Below, piece by piece: positions 26,340 through 36,252 of a stretch of DNA of 64,000 nucleotides. The DNA comes from Rhodopirellula bahusiensis (GTDB lineage Bacteria; Planctomycetota; Planctomycetia; Pirellulales; Pirellulaceae): assembly GCF_002727185.1 (NCBI RefSeq), contig NZ_NIZW01000012.1:62001-126000 (forward strand). Direction: 5' to 3'. The position numbers and the translations under genes were made by a program. The notes beneath the pieces are model-generated. The model did no database searches and was not told the origin of the DNA. It worked only from the letters and a program-made list of their open reading frames with translations. Position 1 is the stretch's first letter. Each line of letters starts with the position of its first letter.

Positions 26340-27269
26340 TTGAGTGGCTACCTGCAGGAACTGACGCTTCGATTGTCCGTCGGTGCAAGCCGCTTGAGCC
26401 CTGAATTTCGAACTCGCCATGCTGAATGGTTGAAATCGCGACAACGCGATGACGGTGGGTTCGCTGGCCGAGAAGGCGAAAGCGATCCGTACTACACCTC
26501 GTTTGCATTACGAACGCTCTGGGTGCTTGGCGAACTCGATTCAACGATCGCCGAAGACGCGGGGATCTTTCTGCGAAGAAGAATGCAGAAGCGGGATTCC
26601 ATCGTCGACCTGATGTCGCTGATCTTCGGTGCCGCCATCCTCGAAATGGCCGCGGGAGTCGTGGTGATTTCCGATGAGGATAGCCAGTGGCGTGACAACG
26701 TCGCAGCCTTGCTTGCTAACCTTCGCACCGAAGACGGCGGATTCGCGAAAACCCCCGAAGGCCGTGCGGGCAGCACCTATCAAACGTTTCTGTCAGTCTT
26801 GTGTCATGAACTGATGGAAGTCCCCGTTCCGAACGTCGACGAAGTCCTGCGATTCCTCGCCGGACAAAATCAACCCGACGGAGGTTACCGGGAAATTCGC
26901 GTCGCAAAACGAGCGGGCGTGAATCCAACGGCCGCGGCGATTGGATCACTCAAAACCCTCGGTCATCTGGATCCTGCGCAGCAAACCGACACGATCGAGT
27001 TCTTGCTTGAAATGCAAGGCGACGAAGGCGGACTGGCCGCGAACACTCGCATCCCGTTTGCCGACCTGCTGAGTTCTTGCACCGGTCTGATCACGCTGGT
27101 CGATCTCGGTGCCGGCTCGCGAATCGACGCGGCGAGACTACAAAGCTACGCCGAGTCCATGCAGCGTGACGGCGGCTTCGTCGGTTTCGCTCTCGATCAA
27201 ACTCCGGACGTCGAATACACGTTCTATGGCGTCGCAACGATGTCGTTGTTGCAGACGTTGGATTTGTAG
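26340..27269 (+). CDS. Prenyltransferase/terpene-cyclase-fold repeat protein
   Basis: The 309-residue protein starts at a TTG one base after the flgK stop, so it is probably co-translated. It contains at least five repeats around a DGGF/DGGY core (QRDDGGFAGR, EDGGFAKTP, QPDGGYREI, DEGGLAANT, RDGGFVGFA) separated by ~50 residues. That is the alpha-alpha barrel repeat of prenyltransferase beta subunits (Rab GGTase beta type) and squalene cyclases. I do not see the full zinc-binding Asp-Cys-His set of protein prenyltransferases or a DxDD cyclase motif, so catalysis is doubtful. Similar bacterial proteins are known but uncharacterised. The pairing with flgK is unexplained. Confidence 0.65.
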   Translation: MSGYLQELTLRLSVGASRLSPEFRTRHAEWLKSRQRDDGGFAGREGESDPYYTSFALRTLWVLGELDSTIAEDAGIFLRRRMQKRDSIVDLMSLIFGAAILEMAAGVVVISDEDSQWRDNVAALLANLRTEDGGFAKTPEGRAGSTYQTFLSVLCHELMEVPVPNVDEVLRFLAGQNQPDGGYREIRVAKRAGVNPTAAAIGSLKTLGHLDPAQQTDTIEFLLEMQGDEGGLAANTRIPFADLLSSCTGLITLVDLGAGSRIDAARLQSYAESMQRDGGFVGFALDQTPDVEYTFYGVATMSLLQTLDL

Positions 27270-27311
27270 AAGAGTCCGAATTCTCCGCGAATCCGGCTAC
27301 GTTTGGATCAC

Positions 27312-27353
27312 AAAAAAACGCCTTGCTCATGAAAGCCATGAACAAGGCGTTTT
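27312..27353. terminator. Bidirectional terminator between the prenyltransferase-fold gene and tsf
   Basis: AAAACGCCTTG (27315-27325) pairs with CAAGGCGTTTT (27343-27353), an 11-bp stem with A-run on one side and T-run on the other. It sits between two convergent genes and can stop transcription from both sides. Confidence 0.8.
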
Positions 27354-27378
27354 GAATTTCAAATTTGCGAGTCAACGA

Positions 27379-28359
27379 TCAGTTGACGGAAACTCGTTTG
27401 AAGGCCACCACTTCGGCTTCGGGGTGGAAATCTTTGATCGCAGCTTCCACGGTCTTGGTGTCGTCCAGTGCGTAGAACTGGCTCAACAAGCAACGCTCTT
27501 GGTCGAGCAATGTGTTGTCAGCAATGAAGCGATCGAGCTTCCCAGGAACGATCTTGTCCCAGATCTTCTCAGGCTTGCCTTCGGCCTTCAGTTCAGCCTT
27601 GATGGCTTCTTCAGTCGCAGCCAAGACTTCAGGAGTCAGTTGGCGACGGCTAGCGAACTGAGGAACGTTCTTCATCGGCTTGCCGAGGTTTTCCTTCTCG
27701 TTCAACTCATTCTCAGCGTTGATCTGAGCCTGAAGAGCTTCGGTTTCTTTCTGAACGAAATCTTCGTCGAATTCGTTTGGATCGAGGATCTGTGGTTTCA
27801 TCGCAGCGATGTGCATCGAAACGCCACGGAAGAATTGATCCGCGTCGTCCTTCGCACCATCTTTGTAAGAAACCAAAACGCCGATCTTCGCACCCGCGTG
27901 GATGTACGAAGACAAGTTTTCGCCTTCGACGACTTCCAGGTTGGTGACTTCGATCTTCTCACCGACTTTGCCGGTTTCGTTGACCAAGCGTTCCTTGACC
28001 GTCGTTCCGTCAATCTCGAGTGCGTTGACATCATCGATGGTCGCGCAGTTCGCATCGAAAGCCATCTTGGCGATGGTGTTGGTCAACTCGATGAACGCTT
28101 CGTTCTTAGCAACGAAATCGGTTTCGCAACCAAGCGACAGAAGCAGACCTTTGTTGCCTTCGACCACGGCAGCCACAACGCCTTCCGAAGCTTCACGGTC
28201 GGCACGTTTGGCGGCGACCTTTTGGCCCTTCTTGCGGAGGTAATCCATCGCGCCGTCCAAGTCGCCACCGGATTCTTCCAGTGCCTTCTTGCAGTCCATC
28301 ATCCCAGCGCCGGTGGACTTGCGAAGTTCGCTCACCGCCTTAGCGGAAATCGTCGTCAT
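27379..28359 (-). CDS. tsf: Translation elongation factor Ts
   Basis: EF-Ts exchanges GDP on EF-Tu. The start at 28359 gives 326 residues beginning MTTISAKAVSELRKSTGAGM, then MDCKKALEESGGDLDGA, the N-terminal UBA-like domain and the Tu-contacting signature; a longer frame from 28491 has no conserved sequence. The core dimerisation segments follow (NKGLLLSLGCETDFVAKN, IGVLVSYKDG) and the C-terminal MHIAAMKPQ. It is somewhat longer than E. coli EF-Ts. It lies 49 bp downstream of rpsB in the classic rpsB-tsf order and ends in front of the bidirectional terminator at 27312-27353. Confidence 0.95.
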   Translation of the reverse strand: MTTISAKAVSELRKSTGAGMMDCKKALEESGGDLDGAMDYLRKKGQKVAAKRADREASEGVVAAVVEGNKGLLLSLGCETDFVAKNEAFIELTNTIAKMAFDANCATIDDVNALEIDGTTVKERLVNETGKVGEKIEVTNLEVVEGENLSSYIHAGAKIGVLVSYKDGAKDDADQFFRGVSMHIAAMKPQILDPNEFDEDFVQKETEALQAQINAENELNEKENLGKPMKNVPQFASRRQLTPEVLAATEEAIKAELKAEGKPEKIWDKIVPGKLDRFIADNTLLDQERCLLSQFYALDDTKTVEAAIKDFHPEAEVVAFKRVSVN

Positions 28360-28408
28360 GTTTCTGTTTCCTAATCGTTGATTGAATTCAGTGAATGTGG
28401 GGTCGAGA

Positions 28409-29194
28409 TCAGCCTTCGCTAGACGCGGCGGCAGCTTCTGCAGCAGGTTGTTCTGCTGGGGCGGCGGGTGCTTCAGGAGCAGCTTGTGCATTCGGTGCCG
28501 CTTCGGTTTGGGTTTGTCCCTTGCCAGCGATCACGGCGTCGGCCAATTCACGCATGATCATTTCAACGCTGCGGATCCCGTCGTCGTTGCCTGGAATCGG
28601 CAAATCGATTTGGCTTGGGTCGCTGTCGGTATCGATCAGAGCAACGGTTGTGATGCCCAATCGTTTTGCTTCGCGAACTGCGTTGCGTTCTTTGCCGGGG
28701 TCAACGATGAACATGACTTCTGGCAAACGGTTCATCGTTCGCAGACCGTTCAGGTTGCGATACATCTTGCGATATTCGCGGTTCAGCGACGATTGCATTT
28801 TCTTGCTGTAGTCGTTGATGCCGTCGCCTGCACGCAGGGCTTCCAACTCTTCCAAACGGCCCAGACGGCTGCGAATGGTGCGGAAGTTGGTCAGCGTGCC
28901 ACCGAGCCAACGCTCGCTGACGAAAGGCATGCCGCAACGCAGCGACTGCTCTTCGACGGCTTCACCAGCTTGACGCTTGGTACCGACGAACAGGATCAAG
29001 CTGCCGCCAGCGGCGACTTGCGACAGATACTTCTTCGCTCGAAGCAAACCACGAAGCGTTTCGCGAATGTCGAGGATGTGGATTTGGTTTTTCTTGCCGA
29101 AGATGTAAGGAGCCATCTTCGGATTCCAGAGACTGGTGCGGTGACCAAAGTGGACACCAGCTTCAATCATCTCTTTGACAATTTCATTCGCCAT
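28409..29194 (-). CDS. rpsB: 30S ribosomal protein S2
   Basis: S2 binds the small ribosomal subunit at the head-body junction. The start at 29194 gives 261 residues beginning [20 protein letters not shown]; the frame stays open upstream to 29437 but has no conserved sequence there. Family motifs are [47 protein letters not shown] and [13 protein letters not shown]. The last ~38 residues are an Ala/Pro/Glu/Gln-rich tail not found in E. coli S2. The gene leads the rpsB-tsf operon. Its promoter should be in the 480-bp divergent space to the MFS transporter gene. Confidence 0.95.
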   Translation of the reverse strand: MANEIVKEMIEAGVHFGHRTSLWNPKMAPYIFGKKNQIHILDIRETLRGLLRAKKYLSQVAAGGSLILFVGTKRQAGEAVEEQSLRCGMPFVSERWLGGTLTNFRTIRSRLGRLEELEALRAGDGINDYSKKMQSSLNREYRKMYRNLNGLRTMNRLPEVMFIVDPGKERNAVREAKRLGITTVALIDTDSDPSQIDLPIPGNDDGIRSVEMIMRELADAVIAGKGQTQTEAAPNAQAAPEAPAAPAEQPAAEAAAASSEG

Positions 29195-29673
29195 CAGAAT
29201 ATTTGCCGCGCATATTCGCGGCATCTCCGGGATTTGGTCCATTGCGGGTTCGGAGAACTGGCTTTCCAACAAACAGGAAAACAGCAGCCCCAGAGCGGTG
29301 AAAACGACGCGAAAACGCGTGATTTCGGTGCCCTTCGCCCCAAAATGCAGTGAACTGGGTAAAGGATACGCCCTGCCAAAACGCAGGCGGGGCGGGAAAG
29401 GAAGGCAAAAAGTACGGCTCAGAGCAAAAATTTGCAACCCCGACGGCCTTCTTCCGATCGTGTCTTCCCAAGGAATTCACGGGATTCCACGAATCCTTCA
29501 TCGGCACGAACCGATCCAAAATCGACTCGGAGTCCGGCAAATGGGAGCGGTGACTCCTTCTTGCGAGCTTCATGCAGCATTCACCATTCACACAACCTGG
29601 AAAGCTACGATCCCCGCCTTGCGGTGACACATGCCTCATCATCGCACACGCTTCCAGCCAAACGGACCTGTTC
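29195..29673. promoter_or_regulatory. Divergent intergenic region between rpsB and the phosphonate operon
   Basis: No gene is supported in these 479 bases. The region must contain the leftward rpsB-tsf promoter and leader and the rightward promoter of the MFS/PhnY/PhnZ operon. I cannot assign -35/-10 boxes or a Pho-box with confidence. Confidence 0.4.
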
Positions 29674-31020
29674 ATGCGAATCGCTGCCATTGCCAATCGC
29701 TTGGACCGAAGCCACCCGATCGCGCTGACGCTCTGGGCGATGCTGGCGGCTTTCGTCACGTACTTCTGCATGTATGCCTTCCGCAAGCCGTTCACGGTGG
29801 TCAAGTACGAAGGCCTGCTGATTGGCGGCCTTGATTTCAAGGTGGTGCTGCTGTTTGCCCAGGTGGGCGGCTACGCACTTTCCAAGCTGATCGGCATCAA
29901 GGTGATTTCCGAGCTATCGCCTCGCCGAAGGGCGGTGATGATCCTGTCGCTCATTGCCGTGTCCCATCTGGCGCTGCTGCTGTATGCCGTGGTCCCTTTT
30001 TCGCTGAAACCTATTTGCCTGTTTTTCAACGGCCTGCCGCTGGGGATGGTGTTCGGTTGTGTCTTTGCTTATCTCGAGGGACGCCGTGTGACGGAGGCAT
30101 TGGCCGCGGGACTCTGCGCCAGCTTCATCATGGCCTCTGGATCGGTGAAGTCCGTGGGAGCAATGCTGATGGAATACCAACAAGTCAGCCCTTTCTGGAT
30201 GCCCTTTGTGACCGGGGCGTTGTTCTGGGTGCCACTGCTTCTAGGTGTCTGGATGCTGGAACAATTGCCTCCCCCAGGCGAACTCGACATCTCCGCCCGT
30301 TCTCCTCGAACCCCATTCAACGGGGAGGAACGTGGACGTTTCTTTTCACGCTACGCATTGGGGATCTGCGCATTGGTCTTGGTCATGGTTTTGCTCACTG
30401 TGTTCCGAAGCATCCGTGACGACTACGCAACCGAAATCTGGTCGGGATTCGGCGTTGAACGCCCCGAGATATTCGCCATTTCGGAAACTTGGGTGGCGGT
30501 CGTCGCCGTCCTGTTGAGCGCAATCACCGTTTTGATTCCGGGCAACTACCGAGCGTTCCAAGTCAGCATGGGGATCATCGCAGTTTCGTTTGCCAGCGCT
30601 TTTGGTACCACACTGTTTTGGTGGAACACCCCTGAGTGGACGGAAGCAACCGCGTTTCTCTACATAGTTCAGATTGGAATTTGCCTCTACGTTCCCTACG
30701 TCCTATTTCATACGACGGTCTATGAGCGGGCAGTCGCGTTGCTGAAAGAAAAAAGCAACGCGGGGTACTTGCTCTATCTAGGCGACTGCGCGGGCTACTT
30801 CTGCACCATCTTCATGATGATCCTTTTTCATCTGATCAGCCCCGAGTCGGTCGACTTCAAAGGCCTGCTGTTCAAGCTCGCCGTGGTCATTTCACCTGCC
30901 TCCATCGCCCTGGCGGCGGTTGTGGCTCTCTACTTTCAAAAACAAGGAAGTTCCTTCCCGATGGAAACCATTGAACGCCCTCTTCCCGAAACCACAGTGC
31001 CGACAGGAGTCACGCCATGA
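29674..31020 (+). CDS. MFS transporter of the DUF5690 type, candidate phosphonate importer
   Basis: The ATG at 29674 gives 448 residues with about twelve membrane segments; a longer frame from 29572 has no hydrophobic or conserved part. The start (HPIALTLWAMLAAFVTYFCM, then YAFRKPFTVVKYEG) resembles the DUF5690 group of the major facilitator superfamily, distantly like GlpT/UhpT-type organophosphate antiporters. Its stop overlaps the start of the PhnY-like dioxygenase (ATGA at 31017-31020), and that gene in turn overlaps the PhnZ-like gene, so the three are one transcriptional and translational unit. From this context I infer that it imports a phosphonate such as 2-aminoethylphosphonate. The substrate is not shown by the sequence itself. 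Confidence 0.75.
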   Translation: MRIAAIANRLDRSHPIALTLWAMLAAFVTYFCMYAFRKPFTVVKYEGLLIGGLDFKVVLLFAQVGGYALSKLIGIKVISELSPRRRAVMILSLIAVSHLALLLYAVVPFSLKPICLFFNGLPLGMVFGCVFAYLEGRRVTEALAAGLCASFIMASGSVKSVGAMLMEYQQVSPFWMPFVTGALFWVPLLLGVWMLEQLPPPGELDISARSPRTPFNGEERGRFFSRYALGICALVLVMVLLTVFRSIRDDYATEIWSGFGVERPEIFAISETWVAVVAVLLSAITVLIPGNYRAFQVSMGIIAVSFASAFGTTLFWWNTPEWTEATAFLYIVQIGICLYVPYVLFHTTVYERAVALLKEKSNAGYLLYLGDCAGYFCTIFMMILFHLISPESVDFKGLLFKLAVVISPASIALAAVVALYFQKQGSSFPMETIERPLPETTVPTGVTP

Positions 31021-31799
31021 GCATCTCTCCGTCAGTGGATCACCTCGAGACATGGGAACAAAAAGGTTACGTCCAATTCCCAGGCTTTCTTTCTGAAACC
31101 GAAACCAACGACCTGAAAGAATGGGTGGAGCAAATTAGCTCTTGGCCGCCCGATCCGGAAAAGTGGATGCATCACTTTGAGCAAATCGGTCCCATCGCCA
31201 GACCGGCTCGAACGGAGTACATCATCGATTTTCATGACGGACTGCGACGACTGCTGACCACCGGCAAGGTCCCGGAAACAGCCGGCAGCCTGCTTGGGCA
31301 ACCCGTTGTCCTGTACAAAGAAAAAATCAACTACAAGTATCCTGGTGGTGGCGGTTACGCCGCACACCAAGATGCTCCCGCCTATGAATTTGTGAAGCTG
31401 CACATCACGTGCTCCATCGCAATTCATGACGCGACACCAGAAAACGGCTGCCTTTACTTTGCTCCTGAGTTGCACCGCGAAGGCTTGATTCACCTGAACG
31501 ACCAGGGCTGCATTGAAGAGAGCAAAGCAAAATCACTGAACTGGGAACCGATCCCGATGAAAGCTGGAGACGCATTGTTCTTCAGCTCTTATGCCCCCCA
31601 TTACAGTCCGTCCAATCAAACGGATCAGTCCCGGCGGACGCTCTACCTCACCTACAACGCGCTCGCCGAAGGCGATCTTCGCGAATCGTATTACGCCGAC
31701 AAACGACAAGCCTTCGCGGACGCAGAGAAGACCGGCGATCAGAGAATGCGAGTTAGTAAAATCGGTCACTTCAACGGCAAACCCCCGGAACAATCATGA
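31017..31799 (+). CDS. phnY: PhnY-like Fe(II)/2-oxoglutarate phosphonate dioxygenase (PhyH family)
   Basis: The 260-residue protein belongs to the phytanoyl-CoA dioxygenase family. The iron triad is visible as His117 and Asp119 in YAAHQDAPAYEF and His195 in SYAPHYSPSN; Arg206 or Arg207 in QSRRTLYLTY should hold 2-oxoglutarate. The blocks LYKEKINYKYPGGGGY and ATPENGCLYFAPELH, and the ending GDLRESYYADKRQAF, recall PhnY, which hydroxylates 2-aminoethylphosphonate at C1. The PhnZ-like partner immediately downstream (4-bp overlap) makes this reading strong. Alternatives are hydroxylation of methylphosphonate or a trimethylated analogue. It is cytoplasmic and needs Fe(II), O2 and 2-oxoglutarate. 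The start is fixed by the ATGA overlap with the transporter gene. Confidence 0.82.
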   Translation: MSISPSVDHLETWEQKGYVQFPGFLSETETNDLKEWVEQISSWPPDPEKWMHHFEQIGPIARPARTEYIIDFHDGLRRLLTTGKVPETAGSLLGQPVVLYKEKINYKYPGGGGYAAHQDAPAYEFVKLHITCSIAIHDATPENGCLYFAPELHREGLIHLNDQGCIEESKAKSLNWEPIPMKAGDALFFSSYAPHYSPSNQTDQSRRTLYLTYNALAEGDLRESYYADKRQAFADAEKTGDQRMRVSKIGHFNGKPPEQS

Positions 31800-32395
31800 A
31801 TCAGAAAGTCGACACCTCGCTGGCGGAGTGCCTCGAAAATGCAAAGACAGCGGCAGACAAAGTCAGCCTGCTATTCCAATACATGGACCAGCATGGCCAG
31901 AGCTTCTACGACGAGTCCGTGACCCAACTTCAGCATGGGCTGCAGGCCGCGTTCCTGGCACGAACCAACGGAGCCACTGACGAACAGGTGACCGCAGCGC
32001 TGCTGCACGACATCGGTCACTTCCTAATGGACGAGCACGATGCCCAGGGGGATTTCTTGCAAGAAGATTGGTGCCACGAGACCGTTGGAGCAGACCTGCT
32101 CGAGCCCTTCTTTCCAACTGTGATCATCGAATCCATTCGCCAGCATGTGCCTGCGAAACGATACCTCTGCGCAGTCGACCCCCGCTATCACGACGGGCTG
32201 TCGCAGGCGTCGAAACGAAGCCTGGACCTGCAAGGTGGAAAGTTCACACCCGAAGAAGTCGCCGAGTTCGAGAAGAATCCGCACCACGAAACGGTTGTGC
32301 TCGTCCGCCGCTGGGACGACGGCGCCAAAATCAAAGACCTCGAAGTCCCCGGCCTGGAAGCCTACCAAGAAACGGTCGAAAGCTGCGTGCGGTGA
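31796..32395 (+). CDS. phnZ: PhnZ-like HD-domain mixed-valent di-iron phosphonate oxygenase
   Basis: PhnZ cleaves the C-P bond of 1-hydroxy-2-aminoethylphosphonate with O2, giving glycine and phosphate. This 199-residue protein matches the phosphonate-degradation HD family in length and pattern: His47 in VTQLQHGLQ, His71-Asp72 in LLHDIGHFL, His94 in DWCHETVGAD, His117 in RQHVPAKRYL and Asp174/175 in RRWDDGAK. These fit the known six iron ligands of PhnZ in order and spacing. The segments CAVDPRYHDGLS and SLDLQGGKF are also family-typical. The N-terminal SFYDES (36-41) corresponds to the mobile Tyr/Glu gate of PhnZ, but the Tyr register may be shifted by one (Phe37/Tyr38). The coding end overlaps the convergent membrane protein gene by 34 bp. 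Confidence 0.85.
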   Translation: MNQKVDTSLAECLENAKTAADKVSLLFQYMDQHGQSFYDESVTQLQHGLQAAFLARTNGATDEQVTAALLHDIGHFLMDEHDAQGDFLQEDWCHETVGADLLEPFFPTVIIESIRQHVPAKRYLCAVDPRYHDGLSQASKRSLDLQGGKFTPEEVAEFEKNPHHETVVLVRRWDDGAKIKDLEVPGLEAYQETVESCVR

Positions 32396-32910
32396 CTCAA
32401 CAAACTGATCGCAATCAAAGGAGTCACCACCAGCCCGCACAGACCTGCATAAACCGATTTCACGCCGATCAGGGCGAGTCGGTCCATTGAATCACCAGCG
32501 AACACGAACAATACAAGAAGTGCGGGAACCGCGAGGAACGGCAACACGACGAAAGAAAACCGCAAACAGCCGACGAACGACCCACCTTGCAGAACCCGTC
32601 CCACCCAAGCAGTGATTCGCGACGCGACGCCAGAACCCGCTTCCTTCGCGGGTAGCGGTTCAACCATTCCAAATCGAAGATGCCGCATCAACACTCGGGA
32701 ACTGATCGCCGCCGTGATCAATGGCAGAAGAAATCCTGTGCCAATGATTTCCATGCAGACGCTTGAAGGAATTCCCCAAACCGGGACCGAGTCTCGATCG
32801 AGAAACAACAGCCAGCCAAAGAAAGCATTGATCCCGACATTGATCACCAACGGGATCAAGACGTAACCAACAAGCACATAGCGAAGCGTCGCAGCAGGCC
32901 AATGTCTCAC
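32362..32910 (-). CDS. Small integral membrane protein coupled to a Rieske oxygenase
   Basis: I chose the GTG at 32910, which overlaps the Rieske gene stop (GTGA) and gives 182 residues. Four to five hydrophobic segments are visible (YVLVGYVLIPLVINVGINAF, IIGTGFLLPLITAAI, FVVLPFLAVPALLVLFVFAG, AGLCGLVVTPLIAISLL). I recognise no domain. It is translated from the same mRNA as the Rieske oxygenase, so it could be a membrane anchor, transporter or stress protein tied to that enzyme. Its end overlaps the phnZ-like gene tail to tail, so the two operons share a transcription end zone. Confidence 0.6.
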   Translation of the reverse strand: MRHWPAATLRYVLVGYVLIPLVINVGINAFFGWLLFLDRDSVPVWGIPSSVCMEIIGTGFLLPLITAAISSRVLMRHLRFGMVEPLPAKEAGSGVASRITAWVGRVLQGGSFVGCLRFSFVVLPFLAVPALLVLFVFAGDSMDRLALIGVKSVYAGLCGLVVTPLIAISLLSHRTQLSTVSW

Positions 32911-34052
32911 GAGGACATCTCGCGACGGCAGTCTTCCGGCAGAACATCGCGACCTGCCTGCAAACCACACTTCTCAGCAACATGGTTTTGCAACGCATGC
33001 ACAAGTTCTTCGCGAGTGCTGACGCAGCCCTTGAACGGACTGTGCTCCATTCCCATTTGAATTCCGGGATAAAGCGACGCATCCTCCGCCAAGATCTTCT
33101 TGACAGCAGATGTTTTGATGCGGCCCCAGAAACGAGTCAGCCATTTCGACCACGCCGTTTCCTGCTCGCGTCGAAGCACAAAGACGGACACAGTCGCCCG
33201 ACAAGTTATCGGGGACGTCGGCATCAACACCATCGCCTGCAGCATCGCGTCGGCCCGCATCAAAAACAGATGTGGAAATAGGTGATACATCCGGTACCGC
33301 GGGGAGCAATCGGGATGGAGCTGCGATGTCACCCACCGCGAAAAACGCATCGCGTTCGGCGATGCATGAATCGTGGCACGCATGATCGTTCCGCCATCAT
33401 GAATTTCGTGCTCGATTTCATCTTCCGGTTCAAACCGAAAGCTATCCGTGTGCACTGATTCCAGGTGATACGACTCGACCGTATTCTCCGCCACCACTTT
33501 CCAGTTCGCGGGGAAATCGTAATGCCAGGTCTCGGCATGAGCCCAGCGATCACCTGAAAACTCTTCCGTCACCGTCGCGAACGGTTTGAATTGATCAGTC
33601 AGTGGCGGACAACTCGGATCGAGCGATACGAAAATCAAAGGCCCGTGAACGGAGACTGAAAACTTCTTCAAACACTCCGGACCGCCACTCATCGGCCGAA
33701 AGTTCTTCGCATCCGGAATGCGACCACTTGAACCATCGACGTTGAACTCCCATCCGTGGTATTGGCACTTCAATGTCGGACTGCTGCCGCAGCGTTCGTT
33801 CGACAGTGTGCTGTGCCGGTGGGGACAAACATTGAGAAAGCAGTGATAAGCACCTTGGTGGTTCCGCACCAAAATGGGAACGCCAAACAGTTCGCGGGTA
33901 AAGAAGTCCCCATCGTCGGGAGCGTCATGCAACGAGCCAACCCAGTGCCACTGCGGCCGGAACATCGTCTCCAACTCGACCTCATGTTGCGACTGGCTGC
34001 TGTAGTGCTCCGGCAGCAGAAGATGCGGCAACTTGGATTGGTTGACGAACAT
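32907..34052 (-). CDS. Rieske non-heme iron oxygenase, alpha subunit
   Basis: This 381-residue protein has the Rieske [2Fe-2S] ligands in CPHRHSTLS and CQYHGWEF (C-x-H...C-x2-H) within residues ~35-115, and a C-terminal catalytic domain with the mononuclear iron motif in NWKVVAENTVESYHLESVH. The Asn/Asp-Glu-x3-His-x4-His arrangement is that of ring-hydroxylating and choline/betaine/carnitine monooxygenases. The overall N terminus (HYSSQSQHEVELETMFRPQW) looks closer to the choline monooxygenase and glycine-betaine demethylase side than to naphthalene dioxygenases. No reductase or ferredoxin gene is adjacent. The substrate is unknown. Convergence on the phosphonate operon suggests, but does not prove, a link to methylated amines or aminophosphonates. 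Confidence 0.82.
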   Translation of the reverse strand: MFVNQSKLPHLLLPEHYSSQSQHEVELETMFRPQWHWVGSLHDAPDDGDFFTRELFGVPILVRNHQGAYHCFLNVCPHRHSTLSNERCGSSPTLKCQYHGWEFNVDGSSGRIPDAKNFRPMSGGPECLKKFSVSVHGPLIFVSLDPSCPPLTDQFKPFATVTEEFSGDRWAHAETWHYDFPANWKVVAENTVESYHLESVHTDSFRFEPEDEIEHEIHDGGTIMRATIHASPNAMRFSRWVTSQLHPDCSPRYRMYHLFPHLFLMRADAMLQAMVLMPTSPITCRATVSVFVLRREQETAWSKWLTRFWGRIKTSAVKKILAEDASLYPGIQMGMEHSPFKGCVSTREELVHALQNHVAEKCGLQAGRDVLPEDCRREMSS

Positions 34053-34164
34053 GAGCGATGTGAGATGAAGGACACACAGACAATTTCACATCCAAACATA
34101 GCCGCCGAAGCTCGACGATGTTGTTGGTCGCAATCATGATTGCGAGGAACCAAACAACCAACAA

Positions 34165-34197
34165 AAAACCCTTCGCCGAAGAACAGCGAAGGGTTTG
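34165..34197 (-). terminator. Terminator of groEL
   Basis: On the minus strand a GC-containing 10-bp stem (AACCCTTCGC pairs with GCGAAGGGTT, loop 9) is followed by a T-run (read from 34166 leftward), about 50 bases after the groEL stop. It may also act weakly on the opposite side. Confidence 0.75.
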
Positions 34198-34243
34198 ATG
34201 TTTGGAACACAGAGGGCTGAACGGAATGTTCGGCCCGGCTGGA

Positions 34244-35869
<1,626 letters not shown>

Positions 35870-35934
35870 CTATCAGAATTAAAGGTTTGCAGAGATGGGT
35901 TTCAGAACAACGCGATGGGATCCATCGCCAATGA

Positions 35935-36252
35935 TCACTCGATCACGGCCAGAACGTCGTCTTCTCGCATGAGCAGGTATTCGACATCGTCGATTTCCAC
36001 CGTTTCGCCGGCGTAGCTGCTGAACAACACGCGGTCGCCAGTGGCGAGTTGGAAGTCAGCTCGGCTGCCGTCGTCCAGCAATTTGCCGGTACCCAAGGCC
36101 ACAACGGTCCCTCGAGCGGGCTTTTCCATGGCCGAATCGGGAAGCACGATGCCGCCGGCAGTCGTGGTTTCGCTTTCCTCACGCTGAACAACGATGCGTT
36201 CGCCGAGGGGTTGCAAACGAATTTTGGTTGCACTCTTGGTGGCTGCAGCCAT
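35935..36252 (-). CDS. groES: Co-chaperonin GroES (10 kDa)
   Basis: GroES caps the GroEL ring. The ATG at 36252 gives 105 residues, slightly longer than usual because of an N-terminal MAAATKSATK before the conserved IRLQPLGERIVVQREE. The mobile loop region is SETTTAGGIVLPDSAMEKPA, followed by GTVVALGTGKLL, GDRVLFSSYAGETVEI and the C-terminal LLMREDDVLAVIE. A longer frame upstream to 36462 lacks any conserved residues. It leads the groES-groEL operon. Confidence 0.95.
   Translation of the reverse strand: MAAATKSATKIRLQPLGERIVVQREESETTTAGGIVLPDSAMEKPARGTVVALGTGKLLDDGSRADFQLATGDRVLFSSYAGETVEIDDVEYLLMREDDVLAVIE

Noticed and set aside
27109..28374. Plus-strand frame across the tsf region
   Set aside because: It crosses the terminator and is antisense to tsf; the first part is an out-of-frame copy of the prenyltransferase-fold gene end.
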